Below the pieces are notes generated by a model. It saw nothing but the letters and a program-made list of their open reading frames with translations. It ran no database searches and had not been told where the DNA came from. From positions 1 to 64,000 of the forward strand of contig NZ_JAGIYY010000012.1 in assembly GCF_017813335.1 (NCBI RefSeq): a DNA stretch of 64,000 nucleotides, in the 5' to 3' direction. The DNA comes from Tianweitania sediminis. Lineage in GTDB: Bacteria > Pseudomonadota > Alphaproteobacteria > Rhizobiales > Rhizobiaceae. This document shows, one piece after another, positions 51,017 through 59,011 of the stretch (the stretch's first letter is position 1; the number at the start of each line of letters is the position of its first letter). A program made the translations under genes and the position numbers.

Positions 51017-51432
51017 TGGATGCTTTGACCACAGCCCTCAAGGTGGCCGCATCCGGGCTTGAAGCGCAGTCGCAGCGCGTGCGCGTGGTGTCGGAAAACC
51101 TTGCCAACGCCCAGTCTACGGGCAACACGTCGGGCGCTGAACCCTACCAGCGCAAAACCATCACCTTTGCGTCGACGCTTGATCGCGTCAGCGGCGGGTC
51201 CTTCGCGCAGGTGTCCGACATCGGCCGCGACAGCTCAGCCTATCCCGTCGAGTTCCTGCCCGGCCATGAGGCGGCGGATGACAAAGGCTACGTGAAGATG
51301 CCCAACGTCAACGTCCTGGTCGAGATGGCCGACATGCGCGAAGCCAACCGTTCCTACGAAGCCAACCTTCAGGTCGTGAAGCAGGCGCGAGAACTGATTT
51401 CCATGACCATCGACCTGATGCGGAACCAATGA
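51016..51432 (+). CDS. flgC: flagellar proximal rod protein FlgC
   Basis: A 138-residue rod protein. The N-terminal motif is [20 protein letters not shown] followed by NLANAQST, and the C-terminus contains [23 protein letters not shown]-type helix ([18 protein letters not shown]). It is exported and placed between FlgB and FlgF. It overlaps flgB by one base and fliE by 4. Confidence 0.95.
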   Translation: MDALTTALKVAASGLEAQSQRVRVVSENLANAQSTGNTSGAEPYQRKTITFASTLDRVSGGSFAQVSDIGRDSSAYPVEFLPGHEAADDKGYVKMPNVNVLVEMADMREANRSYEANLQVVKQARELISMTIDLMRNQ

Positions 51433-51755
51433 TGATCGGTGGCCTCGACAGTTTGATCGGCATCGGCAAGACAGCCGGCGCCAAGCTTGATTTTTCTGCC
51501 GGCGTTGCCCCGGTTGCCGCTCCCAAGGCGGGCGAACCGACGAGCTTTGCCGCTGCGCTGGGTGACATGGCGACCAACACCATCGGTTCGCTTCAGCAGG
51601 CCGAGCAGGTTTCGCTGATGGCTTTGCAGGGTGATGCGGATACCCGCACTGTCGTGGATGCCGTGATGAGCGCCGAACAATCGATGCAGGCGGCCATCGC
51701 CATCCGCGACAAGATCGTCACTGCCTATCTCGAAATCAGCCGCATGGCGATCTGA
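51429..51755 (+). CDS. fliE: flagellar hook-basal body protein FliE
   Basis: A 108-residue adapter between the MS ring and the rod. The conserved C-terminal region is [20 protein letters not shown] followed by [20 protein letters not shown] 51429 in an ATGATG pair overlapping the flgC stop. Confidence 0.93.
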   Translation: MMIGGLDSLIGIGKTAGAKLDFSAGVAPVAAPKAGEPTSFAAALGDMATNTIGSLQQAEQVSLMALQGDADTRTVVDAVMSAEQSMQAAIAIRDKIVTAYLEISRMAI

Positions 51756-51767
51756 GGAGCTGGACTC

Positions 51768-52556
51768 ATGAAAGCCTTGGCTATTGCCGCAACCGGCATG
51801 ACGGCGCAGCAAACCAACCTCGAGGTGATCGCGAACAACATCGCGAACATCAACACCACAGGGTTCAAGCGTGCGCGCGCCGAATTTTCGGATCTGCTCT
51901 ACCAGACAGAGCGCCTGCAGGGCGTCCCGAACCGTGCCAACGGCGCGATCGTTCCGGAAGGCGCGCAGATCGGCCTTGGCGTGAAGACCACGGCCGTGCG
52001 CAACGTGCACATGCAAGGCGAGCTCACCGCAACCGGCAACAAGTTCGACCTCGCGCTGGTGGGCACCGGCTGGTTTCAGATCGACACCGGAGATGGGGAG
52101 CCGCTCTACACGCGCTCGGGAGCCTTCAACACCAACGCCACCGGCCAGATGGTCACCGTTGACGGCTATACGGTGAACCCCGCGATCACGATCCCAGAGA
52201 ACACCACCGAGGTGATCGTCAACAAAACCGGACAGGTTTATGCCCGTGTCGACGGCCAGATGGAGCTCCAGGAGCTCGGACAGCTGACCTTGACGACCTT
52301 CGCCAATGAAGCCGGCCTTAATCCGATCGGCGACAACCTGTTCCGACCGACCGAAGCCTCGGGAGAAGCAAATGTCGGCGTCCCTGGCGACCCGGGCTTC
52401 GCCACGGTTGAGCAAGGCTATTTGGAAAACTCCAACGTCGACCCGGTGAAGGAAATCACCGAACTCATCTCGGCGCAGCGTGCTTATGAAATGAACTCCA
52501 AGGTCATCAAGGCGGCCGACGAAATGGCGTCGGTTGTGTCCCAAAGCCTTCGGTAA
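51768..52556 (+). CDS. flgG: flagellar distal rod protein FlgG
   Basis: A 262-residue distal rod protein. It starts [20 protein letters not shown], with [20 protein letters not shown] as the rod motif. Middle blocks are [19 protein letters not shown] and [20 protein letters not shown]; the C-terminus is [20 protein letters not shown]. The length equals the family norm. It is 12 bases after fliE and 3 before flgA. Confidence 0.96.
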   Translation: MKALAIAATGMTAQQTNLEVIANNIANINTTGFKRARAEFSDLLYQTERLQGVPNRANGAIVPEGAQIGLGVKTTAVRNVHMQGELTATGNKFDLALVGTGWFQIDTGDGEPLYTRSGAFNTNATGQMVTVDGYTVNPAITIPENTTEVIVNKTGQVYARVDGQMELQELGQLTLTTFANEAGLNPIGDNLFRPTEASGEANVGVPGDPGFATVEQGYLENSNVDPVKEITELISAQRAYEMNSKVIKAADEMASVVSQSLR

Positions 52557-52559
52557 AGC

Positions 52560-53012
52560 ATGATGCGCGCGCTTCTCCTCCTTGCCTTCCTTTCTGCGGT
52601 GCCGCTTGGCGGTGCTGCCGCGCAGGACGTCGCGCCTGTGCCAACGCGCGTGATCTACCCCGGGGAAACGATCACAAGCGGAGCCATCCAGGAAGCCAAG
52701 CTGAAGCGCGGGTCCCGCCTCACCTCCGACATGGCCGCGTCCGCCGAGGAACTGATCGGCAAAGTCTCCCGACGCACGCTTTTGCCCGGCCGCACCATTC
52801 CGCTTTCGGCACTCCGCGAGGTCTACCTCGTGGAAAGCGGGAAGCCGGTGGAAGTCCGCTTCGTGGCCGGCGGCTTGATCATCGCGACCACAGCTGTTCC
52901 GCTGCAGGACGGATCGGCAGGCGACATGATCAAGGTGCGCAACATGGACAGCGGCACGGTCTTCATGGGCGTGGTGCTGGCCGATGGTTCAATTCAGGTG
53001 AGCGCCTCGTGA
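52560..53012 (+). CDS. flgA: P-ring assembly chaperone FlgA
   Basis: A 150-residue periplasmic chaperone for FlgI, of the short type without the long N-terminal domain. A signal peptide (ALLLLAFLSAVPLGGAAAQ) leads into the SAF domain: VIYPGETITSGAIQEAKLKR, GKVSRRTLLPGRTIPLSALR, and the end VRNMDSGTVFMGVVLADGS. ATG 52560, with a second ATG directly behind it. It overlaps flgI by 4 bases. Confidence 0.92.
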   Translation: MMRALLLLAFLSAVPLGGAAAQDVAPVPTRVIYPGETITSGAIQEAKLKRGSRLTSDMAASAEELIGKVSRRTLLPGRTIPLSALREVYLVESGKPVEVRFVAGGLIIATTAVPLQDGSAGDMIKVRNMDSGTVFMGVVLADGSIQVSAS

Positions 53013-54133
53013 TCCGCCGCGCCTGTGTTCTTGCCTTGGTGATGCTGGCGGGCCTCATGCCCGCTGCCGCCGATGGCGTGGGCGCCGGCGCCTGGACGCG
53101 CATCAAGGACATCGCGCAGCTGCAAAGTGCGCGCGACAATCAGCTTGTTGGCTACGGTCTGGTGATCGGCCTCAATGGCTCCGGTGATGGTCTGCGCAAC
53201 TCGCCCTTCACCGAGCAATCCATTCGCGCCATGCTCGAAAATCTCGGCATCGCCACCGAAGGGGGCCAGGCGCGCTCGAAAAACGTTGCGGCGGTGATCG
53301 TCACGGCCAACCTGCCTCCTTTCGTTCAATCCGGCACCCGCATCGATGTGACGGTTTCGTCCCTCGGCGACGCGACGTCACTCCAGGGCGGCACGCTGAT
53401 CATGACGCCTTTGCGGGCGGCCGACGGCGACATCTATGCCGTGGCTCAGGGGCCCGTCTTCATTTCAGGCTTCAACGCCGAGGGTGCTGCCGAAACCCTG
53501 ACCCAGGGTGTGCCGACCGCGGGGCGGGTGCCGAACGGTGCCATCATCGAGCGGCAGGTTGAAGCGCGCTTTAATGGTGACACGTCGCTAACCCTGCAAC
53601 TGCGCAATCCAGACTTCTCAACCGCCGTTCGCGTGACCGACGCGATCAATGCCTATGCCAAGGATCGTTATGGCAAACGGCTTGCCGCCGAACAGGACGC
53701 CCGCACCATCCTGATCCACCGTCCTGAAGGGATCTCGGCCGCTCGCTTTTATGCGGAACTCGAAAACATCGCCGTTGTGTCTGATACGCCCGCAAAGGTG
53801 GTGGTCGACGAGCGCACAGGCACGATCGTGATCGGCCAGGACGTAAAGATCGCCAAGGTGGCGATCAGCCACGGTTCCTTGACCGTGCGCGTCAGCGAAA
53901 CGCCGACGATCGTTCAGCCTGAGCCCTTCTCCCGTGGCGAAACGGCTGTTGAAGACAACACCGTGATCAACGCGTTCGAGGAAGGTGGCCAGGTTGCGAT
54001 GCTCGACGGGCCTGATCTTGAAACGCTGGTGTCCGGCCTGAACCGCCTCGGCGTCAAGCCTTCCGGCATCATTGCAATCCTTCAAGGCATCAAGTCCGCC
54101 GGGGCGCTCCAAGCGGAGCTCGTGTTGCAATGA
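53009..54133 (+). CDS. flgI: flagellar P-ring protein FlgI
   Basis: A 374-residue periplasmic P-ring subunit with a signal peptide (CVLALVMLAGLMPAAADG). Conserved blocks are RIKDIAQLQSARDNQLVGYG, VIGLNGSGDGLRNSPFTEQS, ANLPPFVQSGTRIDVTVSSL and GDATSLQGGTLIMTPLRAAD. The length matches the family. It starts at GTG 53009, coupled to flgA, and overlaps motE by 4 bases. Confidence 0.96.
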   Translation: MIRRACVLALVMLAGLMPAAADGVGAGAWTRIKDIAQLQSARDNQLVGYGLVIGLNGSGDGLRNSPFTEQSIRAMLENLGIATEGGQARSKNVAAVIVTANLPPFVQSGTRIDVTVSSLGDATSLQGGTLIMTPLRAADGDIYAVAQGPVFISGFNAEGAAETLTQGVPTAGRVPNGAIIERQVEARFNGDTSLTLQLRNPDFSTAVRVTDAINAYAKDRYGKRLAAEQDARTILIHRPEGISAARFYAELENIAVVSDTPAKVVVDERTGTIVIGQDVKIAKVAISHGSLTVRVSETPTIVQPEPFSRGETAVEDNTVINAFEEGGQVAMLDGPDLETLVSGLNRLGVKPSGIIAILQGIKSAGALQAELVLQ

Positions 54134-54645
54134 TCCGGCTCGGCCTCAGCATGATGGTGGTCGCGGCAGGTTTTGCATCGAGCACGTTCGCTTCGTCCGC
54201 AACCGAACAGCTTGACCTGGCAACGCCACCCGCCAAGGCGACCGGCACCGAAAGCGAGATCCAGCGCTTCTGCTCCAACATCGCCGATGCCGCGCGCGAC
54301 CGCCGCTACCAGATCCAGGCGCAGGAACTCGCCACTCTGCAAGCTGACATCGACAAGCGGCTTGAAGCTTTGGAAGCCAAGCGCCGCGAATACGAGGAGT
54401 GGCTCAAGCGCCGCGACGACTTCCTCAACAAGGCCGAGGACGGCGTGGTGGAGATCTACTCCAAGATGCGGCCCGATGCGGCGGCCGAGCGGATGGCGGA
54501 ACTGTCGCCGGAGCTCGCAGCGGGCATTCTGATGAAGCTTGAAGCCCGCAAGGCAAGCGTCATCCTCAACGAAATGGAACGCAAAACTGCCGCAGCCTTG
54601 ACTGCCGTGATGGCGAGTGCAGCGCGCAAGGAAGATCCCACATGA
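54130..54645 (+). CDS. motE: MotE, periplasmic chaperone of MotC
   Basis: A 171-residue exported protein. A signal-like N-terminus (SMMVVAAGFASSTFA) is followed by a long coiled coil (about 55-105: LATLQADIDKRLEALEAKRR EYEEW-type heptads, written here only in part) and a MgtE-N-like end (MRPDAAAERMAELSPELAAG). In Sinorhizobium MotE stabilises and folds MotC. It sits between flgI and flgH as in rhizobia. It overlaps both neighbours by 4 bases. Confidence 0.85.
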   Translation: MIRLGLSMMVVAAGFASSTFASSATEQLDLATPPAKATGTESEIQRFCSNIADAARDRRYQIQAQELATLQADIDKRLEALEAKRREYEEWLKRRDDFLNKAEDGVVEIYSKMRPDAAAERMAELSPELAAGILMKLEARKASVILNEMERKTAAALTAVMASAARKEDPT

Positions 54646-55349
54646 TGCGCGCGCTTCTTCTTGTCGCAACAACCGGTTTGATGGCGGGCTGCTCCACGCA
54701 GCAGCGCAGTGAACTTTTCGTGCCGCCTACGCTGTCTCCCGTGGGGTCAGGCTATGCCACTCCTGCCCTGACATCGGTCAGCTACCCGGCCATTCCGGCC
54801 GCACCGGTGAAGCGCTACTCGCTTTGGAATGACAAGCAGAGCCGCTTGTTCACTGATCCGCGTGCCCTTCAGGTGGGAGACATCCTAACCGTCGACATTT
54901 CAATCAATGACCGCGCGCGCTTCCAAAATGAGTCGGAACGGGAGCGCACCTCGCGACGCGGCCTGGGTTTGACCGGCGCCTTTGCGGTGGCCGGTGCAGG
55001 CTCCGACGCTTCGCTTGATTTCGATGCCGATGGCACTTCGAAATCGCGTGGAACAGGCGCCACCACCCGATCTGAAGCAATCGAGCTGCAGGTGGCAGCG
55101 GTTGTTTCCGATGTTTTGCCCAACGGGAATCTGATTATTTCCGGGTCTCAGGAAGTGCGGGTCAACGCTGAACTGCGCGTCCTCACCATTCAAGGCATCG
55201 TGCGGCCATCCGACATCGGCGGCAACAACACAATCGATTACGAGCGCATCGCCGAGGCCCGCATCTCTTATGGCGGTCGAGGGCGTTTAACCGAGGTCCA
55301 GCAGCCTGCTTATGGCCAGCAGGTTCTCGACACGGTTCTCCCTTTCTGA
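54642..55349 (+). CDS. flgH: flagellar L-ring lipoprotein FlgH
   Basis: A 235-residue outer-membrane lipoprotein. The lipobox LMAG-C gives Cys17 as the acylated residue. Family blocks are SLWNDKQSRLFTDPRALQVG, DILTVDISINDRARFQNESE and LPNGNLIISGSQEVRVNAEL, with VRPSDIGGNNTIDYERIAEA near the end. It forms the L-ring around the rod. ATG 54642; 10 bases before fliL. Confidence 0.96.
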   Translation: MMRALLLVATTGLMAGCSTQQRSELFVPPTLSPVGSGYATPALTSVSYPAIPAAPVKRYSLWNDKQSRLFTDPRALQVGDILTVDISINDRARFQNESERERTSRRGLGLTGAFAVAGAGSDASLDFDADGTSKSRGTGATTRSEAIELQVAAVVSDVLPNGNLIISGSQEVRVNAELRVLTIQGIVRPSDIGGNNTIDYERIAEARISYGGRGRLTEVQQPAYGQQVLDTVLPF

Positions 55350-55359
55350 GGCTGACAGA

Positions 55360-55911
55360 ATGGCCGCAGCCAACGACAAGGAAGCGACGACACCGGCCAA
55401 AGGCTCGTCGCTTGTGGTGCAACTCGGCGTCCTGGCCGTGCTGACGGCCGCCGCGGTGGGCACCGGCTGGCTCGTGGGCGGTCACTTGCGTGCCGAGGCT
55501 GATACCCACCAGGCAGCGGCCGCCAACGAAAAAGCCGATGCAGGTCATGCGGCCGCGCAAGGGCACGACGGCGGCCAGGGACATGGTGCTGCGGATGCCG
55601 ATGGCGAGACGCCGCCGCTTTATGCGAACCCCACAATCGTCGACCTTCTGCCCGTCACAACGAACCTCGCGGCACCAAGCGACACCTGGGTCAGGGCGGA
55701 ACTGGCCGTTCACTTCACGCGCGCACCGCAGCCGGGTGTTGCCGACGCCATCCATCAAGACATGCTCGGCTATCTACGCACGGTGAAGCTGCATCAGATC
55801 GAAGGGCCGAGCGGGTTCCAGCACCTGAAGGCGGATCTTCTCGAGCGCGCCAATATGATCAGCAAGGGCGAGGTCAAAGAAGTCCTCGTGCGCACGCTCC
55901 TGTTCGAATGA
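55360..55911 (+). CDS. fliL: flagellar basal body-associated protein FliL
   Basis: A 183-residue single-pass inner-membrane protein. The helix is LVVQLGVLAVLTAAAVGTGW (about 18-38), then a His/Asp/Gly/Ala-rich periplasmic linker (about 45-85) and the FliL domain (NLAAPSDTWVRAELAVHFTR to KEVLVRTLLFE). FliL surrounds or stabilises stators. ATG 55360 is used; an in-frame start at 55312 would lie within flgH. It overlaps fliP by 4 bases. Confidence 0.9.
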   Translation: MAAANDKEATTPAKGSSLVVQLGVLAVLTAAAVGTGWLVGGHLRAEADTHQAAAANEKADAGHAAAQGHDGGQGHGAADADGETPPLYANPTIVDLLPVTTNLAAPSDTWVRAELAVHFTRAPQPGVADAIHQDMLGYLRTVKLHQIEGPSGFQHLKADLLERANMISKGEVKEVLVRTLLFE

Positions 55912-56642
55912 GAATTCTCCTTCTCGTCACCGCGCTTCTTGGTTTCGCAACGCCGGCAAGCGCCCAGCAGTTCGACCTCACGCCGCTGGTCGGTCAGGCC
56001 GATGGCACGACCGTTGGCACCATCATCCAGTTATTCGGCCTGCTGACGGTTCTCTCGCTGGCGCCCGGGCTTCTCATCATGGTGACGAGCTTCACCCGCT
56101 TCGTGATCGCCTTTTCGATCCTGCGCTCCGGTCTCGGTCTGCAAACGACGCCCGCCAACTTCATCCTGATCAGCCTGTCGCTGTTCATGACTTTTTACGT
56201 CATGGCGCCCGCTTTTGATCAGGCGTGGAACAACGGCGTCCAGCCGCTTTTGAACAACCAGATCCAGCAACAGGAAGCCCTTCAGCGCATTTCCGACCCT
56301 TTCCGGGACTTCATGGCCCGCAACGTGCGCGAAAAGGACTACCAGCTTTTTGCAGATCTCGCCGCCGAACGCGGCGAGCAGACCGCAGATCGGCAAACGG
56401 TTGATCTGCGGATCCTCGTCCCCGCCTTCATGATCTCTGAGATCCGTCGCGGCTTCGAAATTGGCTTTCTGATCGTGCTGCCGTTTCTGGTGATCGACCT
56501 GATCGTGGCCACCGTGACAATGGCGATGGGCATGATGATGCTGCCCCCAACCGTGATCTCGCTCCCCTTCAAGATCATGTTCTTCGTGCTGATCGACGGC
56601 TGGAATCTCCTCGTCGGCAGCCTCGTTCGATCCTTCACCTGA
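55908..56642 (+). CDS. fliP: flagellar export gate protein FliP
   Basis: A 244-residue export gate protein with a cleavable signal (ILLLVTALLGFATPASA) and four membrane helices. Conserved blocks are LAPGLLIMVTSFTRFVIAFS, RDFMARNVREKD, ILVPAFMISEIRRGFEIGFL and MGMMMLPPTVISLPFKIMFF. ATG 55908. It is the last gene of the plus-strand basal-body operon. fliQ and fliR are not in the window. Confidence 0.96.
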   Translation: MRILLLVTALLGFATPASAQQFDLTPLVGQADGTTVGTIIQLFGLLTVLSLAPGLLIMVTSFTRFVIAFSILRSGLGLQTTPANFILISLSLFMTFYVMAPAFDQAWNNGVQPLLNNQIQQQEALQRISDPFRDFMARNVREKDYQLFADLAAERGEQTADRQTVDLRILVPAFMISEIRRGFEIGFLIVLPFLVIDLIVATVTMAMGMMMLPPTVISLPFKIMFFVLIDGWNLLVGSLVRSFT

Positions 56643-56778
56643 CGCTCCCACCCATTCAGCAACACACACACTGTTAACCATACCGGTTAGCCGTTTGGTC
56701 AGCCCCCTCGTGCCATAAGCCCTCCACGCAGGGTGGATTGAGGCATGGGGTCCTCATAGGCATGAGGCCGCGCCGCTC
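56643..56778. other. upstream region of first flagellin gene
   Basis: It separates the basal-body operon from the flagellin genes and should hold the flagellin promoter. I see no sigma-28 consensus (TAAA/GCCGATAA) and no certain sigma-70 pair. Confidence 0.35.
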
Positions 56779-56797
56779 TACCGGCAGAAGCCCGGTA
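56779..56797 (+). promoter_or_regulatory. conserved flagellin leader hairpin, copy 1
   Basis: TACCGG-CAGAAGC-CCGGTA forms a perfect 6-bp stem with a 7-base loop, 35 bases before the flagellin ATG. The surrounding leader (from about 56757 to the ATG) is conserved with the leader of the second flagellin gene, including CCGCG before the stem and AAGGGGCATCA at the ribosome site. It is a candidate target of FlbT, which binds flagellin leaders in Caulobacter and Brucella-like bacteria. Confidence 0.6.
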
Positions 56798-56831
56798 TGT
56801 CCCGACCTGTACCGCTTAAGGGGCATCATCC

Positions 56832-57797
56832 ATGTCAAGCATCATGACAAACGTATCGGCAATGACGGCGCTGAAGTCGCTCAATGCCACGAACGCCGCG
56901 CTGCAAACGACGCAGGCGCGCATTTCCACTGGCTTCCGGGTGGCTGAAGCATCCGACAACGCCGCCTACTGGTCGATCGCGACCACCATGCGCTCCGATA
57001 ACAAGGCGCTTGCAACCGTTCAGGACGCGCTTGGCCTGGGTGCCGCGAAGGTCGACACGGCCTATACCGGCATGAACGCAGCGAAAGATATCGTCGACGA
57101 AATCAAGGCAAAGCTTGTTGCTGCCCGGGAAGGCGGCGTCGATAAAGCCAAGGTTCAAGCCGAGATCAAGACCCTCCAGGGCCAGCTCACCAGCACGGCC
57201 GACGCCGCGAGCTTTTCGGGCGAGAACTGGCTGAAGGCGGACTTGAGCACCGTCACGGCCGGCGCCCCGCTCACAAAGCAGGTCGTGGGTTCCTTTACCC
57301 GCGACTCAACGGGCGTGGCTGTGAAGACCATCGACATCACGCTGGCCACCACGACCGCGAACTCCATCCTTTTTGACACTCGTACGACTGCCAGCTCTAC
57401 CAAGACCGGCATTCTGGACAAGGAAACCACCACGGCAAACAGCACGACTCCTACTGCTGTAAACGTGACCTACTCCGTGTCCACGCTGGATCTGACTGCG
57501 ACAGGTGTCGACAACAAGGTCATCGACGGCATGATCAGCGCGGTCGATACGGCCTTGAAGGCGATGACGACCGGCGCCGCCGATCTAGGCGCTGCCAAGA
57601 AGCGCATCGATCTCCAGAAAACCTTCGTGAACAACCTGATGGACACGATCGACCGCGGCATTGGCTCGCTGGTTGATGCCGACATGAACGAAGAGTCGAC
57701 CAAGCTGCAGGCGCTGCAGGTCCAGCAGCAGCTCGGCATCCAGGCGCTTTCCATCGCCAACTCCTCTGCGCAGTCGATCCTGTCGCTCTTCCGCTAA
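56832..57797 (+). CDS. flaA: flagellin
   Basis: A 321-residue filament protein with conserved ends (MSSIMTNVSAMTALKSLNAT; IGSLVDADMNEESTKLQALQ; SIANSSAQSILSLFR) and a short variable middle (about 150-225). The length is typical of rhizobial flagellins without large surface domains. The variable part is rich in Thr and Ala and could be glycosylated. AAGGGG lies 9 bases before ATG 56832. The symbol is by position only. It is followed by a close paralogue 144 bases downstream. Confidence 0.96.
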   Translation: MSSIMTNVSAMTALKSLNATNAALQTTQARISTGFRVAEASDNAAYWSIATTMRSDNKALATVQDALGLGAAKVDTAYTGMNAAKDIVDEIKAKLVAAREGGVDKAKVQAEIKTLQGQLTSTADAASFSGENWLKADLSTVTAGAPLTKQVVGSFTRDSTGVAVKTIDITLATTTANSILFDTRTTASSTKTGILDKETTTANSTTPTAVNVTYSVSTLDLTATGVDNKVIDGMISAVDTALKAMTTGAADLGAAKKRIDLQKTFVNNLMDTIDRGIGSLVDADMNEESTKLQALQVQQQLGIQALSIANSSAQSILSLFR

Positions 57798-57810
57798 TCG
57801 AACCCGGCTC

Positions 57811-57833
57811 GGGCGGCGTCTTCGGATCCGCCC
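57811..57833 (+). terminator. hairpin after first flagellin gene
   Basis: GGGCGG and CCGCCC form a 6-bp stem, with an inner GTC-TTCG-GAT stem and tetraloop. It lies 14 bases past the stop. There is no T-run, so it may slow or protect rather than terminate the transcript. Confidence 0.45.
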
Positions 57834-57891
57834 ACGCCCTTGCAGAACAGTCTGGATCTTCTGGTCCGGAGGCATGATGCCGCGCTGTTCT

Positions 57892-57906
57892 ACCGGTGAG
57901 CCCGGT
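57892..57906 (+). promoter_or_regulatory. conserved flagellin leader hairpin, copy 2
   Basis: ACCGG-TGAGC-CCGGT forms a perfect 5-bp stem, 36 bases before the second flagellin ATG. The stem is kept although the loop differs in sequence and length from copy 1, which suggests selection on structure. The leader shares GGCATGA, GCCGCG and AAGGGGCATCA with copy 1. Confidence 0.6.
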
Positions 57907-57941
57907 CTGCCCACATTGTATCGAATAAAGGGGCATCAACC

Positions 57942-58904
57942 ATGTCTAGCATCATGACCAACGTATCGGCGATGACCGCGCTCAAGTCGCTCAACGCCAC
58001 CAACAGCGCGCTTTCCACCACGCAAGCGCGCATCTCCACCGGCTTCCGCGTTGCTGAAGCCTCCGACAACGCAGCTTACTGGTCGATTGCGACGACCATG
58101 CGTTCGGACAACAAGGCGCTGTCCACCGTCCAGGACGCTCTCGGCCTGGGCGCTGCCAAGGTCGACACGGCCTACACCGGCATGAATGCGGCGATCGAAA
58201 CGGTCGACGAAATCAAGAAAAAGCTCGTAGCGGCGCGCGAAGGCGGCGTGGACAAAGCCAAGATCCAGGCCGAGATCACCACCTTGCAGGCTCAGCTTAC
58301 CAGCAATGCGGCCGCCGCTTCGTTCTCGGGCGAGAACTGGCTTTCGGTGGACTCCAGCGCCACCGGCTACAGCGCAAGCAAGGCAATCGTGGGTTCGTTC
58401 ACGCGCGCTGCCGACGGCACCGTTTCCGTCAGCACCATCGCCGTGGATACGTCAACGATCAAGCTCTTCGACTCGGCAACGGACGCGGCAGCCGCGGGTA
58501 CCGGCATTCTGGACTCCAAGTACAGCACTACGACGGGTGTGCGAAATGCCGATCAAACAACGGCTGGCTTCACGGTTGCCACTCTCAACATCTCTGCCCT
58601 TACGAACAGCACAGCCGACCTGACGACGCTCGACTCCTACATCAAGGGCGTTGATGCGTCGATCAAGCTGATGACCACGGCTGCCGCTGATCTTGGCGCC
58701 GCCAAAAAGCGCATCGACCTGCAGAAGACCTTCGTGTCCAACCTCATGGACACAATCGACCGCGGCGTTGGCTCCCTGGTTGACGCCGACATGAACGAAG
58801 AGTCGACCAGGCTGCAGGCGCTTCAGGTGCAGCAGCAGCTCGGCATCCAGGCACTTTCGATCGCCAATTCCTCGGCACAGTCGATCCTGTCGCTCTTCCG
58901 CTAA
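57942..58904 (+). CDS. flaB: flagellin
   Basis: A 320-residue paralogue of the preceding flagellin. The first 150 and last 90 residues are nearly identical; the middle (about 150-230) differs. It starts MSSIMTNVSAMTALKSLNAT and ends SIANSSAQSILSLFR. ATG 57942 with AAGGGG upstream. It has its own leader hairpin and is followed by a strong terminator, so the pair may be expressed independently. The letter is by position only. Confidence 0.96.
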   Translation: MSSIMTNVSAMTALKSLNATNSALSTTQARISTGFRVAEASDNAAYWSIATTMRSDNKALSTVQDALGLGAAKVDTAYTGMNAAIETVDEIKKKLVAAREGGVDKAKIQAEITTLQAQLTSNAAAASFSGENWLSVDSSATGYSASKAIVGSFTRAADGTVSVSTIAVDTSTIKLFDSATDAAAAGTGILDSKYSTTTGVRNADQTTAGFTVATLNISALTNSTADLTTLDSYIKGVDASIKLMTTAAADLGAAKKRIDLQKTFVSNLMDTIDRGVGSLVDADMNEESTRLQALQVQQQLGIQALSIANSSAQSILSLFR

Positions 58905-58924
58905 GAGCGTACGCCAACCTCTTC

Positions 58925-58957
58925 AAACGGGCCGCCTCTTGTGGCCCGTTTTCATTT
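58925..58957 (+). terminator. rho-independent terminator after second flagellin
   Basis: AAACGGGCC (58925-58933) pairs fully with GGCCCGTTT (58943-58951) around a 9-base loop and is followed by a T-rich run (TTTCATTTT). It starts 20 bases past the stop codon and separates the flagellin genes from the fliF operon. Confidence 0.92.
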
Positions 58958-59011
58958 TCGCACAAGCTTGCAACTCTAGGGTGGCCCTGAAGTCCAGGAG
59001 CGCCCCTGCCC

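Noticed and set aside
56643-56831. Sigma-28 or sigma-54 promoter upstream of the first flagellin
   Set aside because: No TAAA/GCCGATAA or GG-N10-GC arrangement that I could defend.
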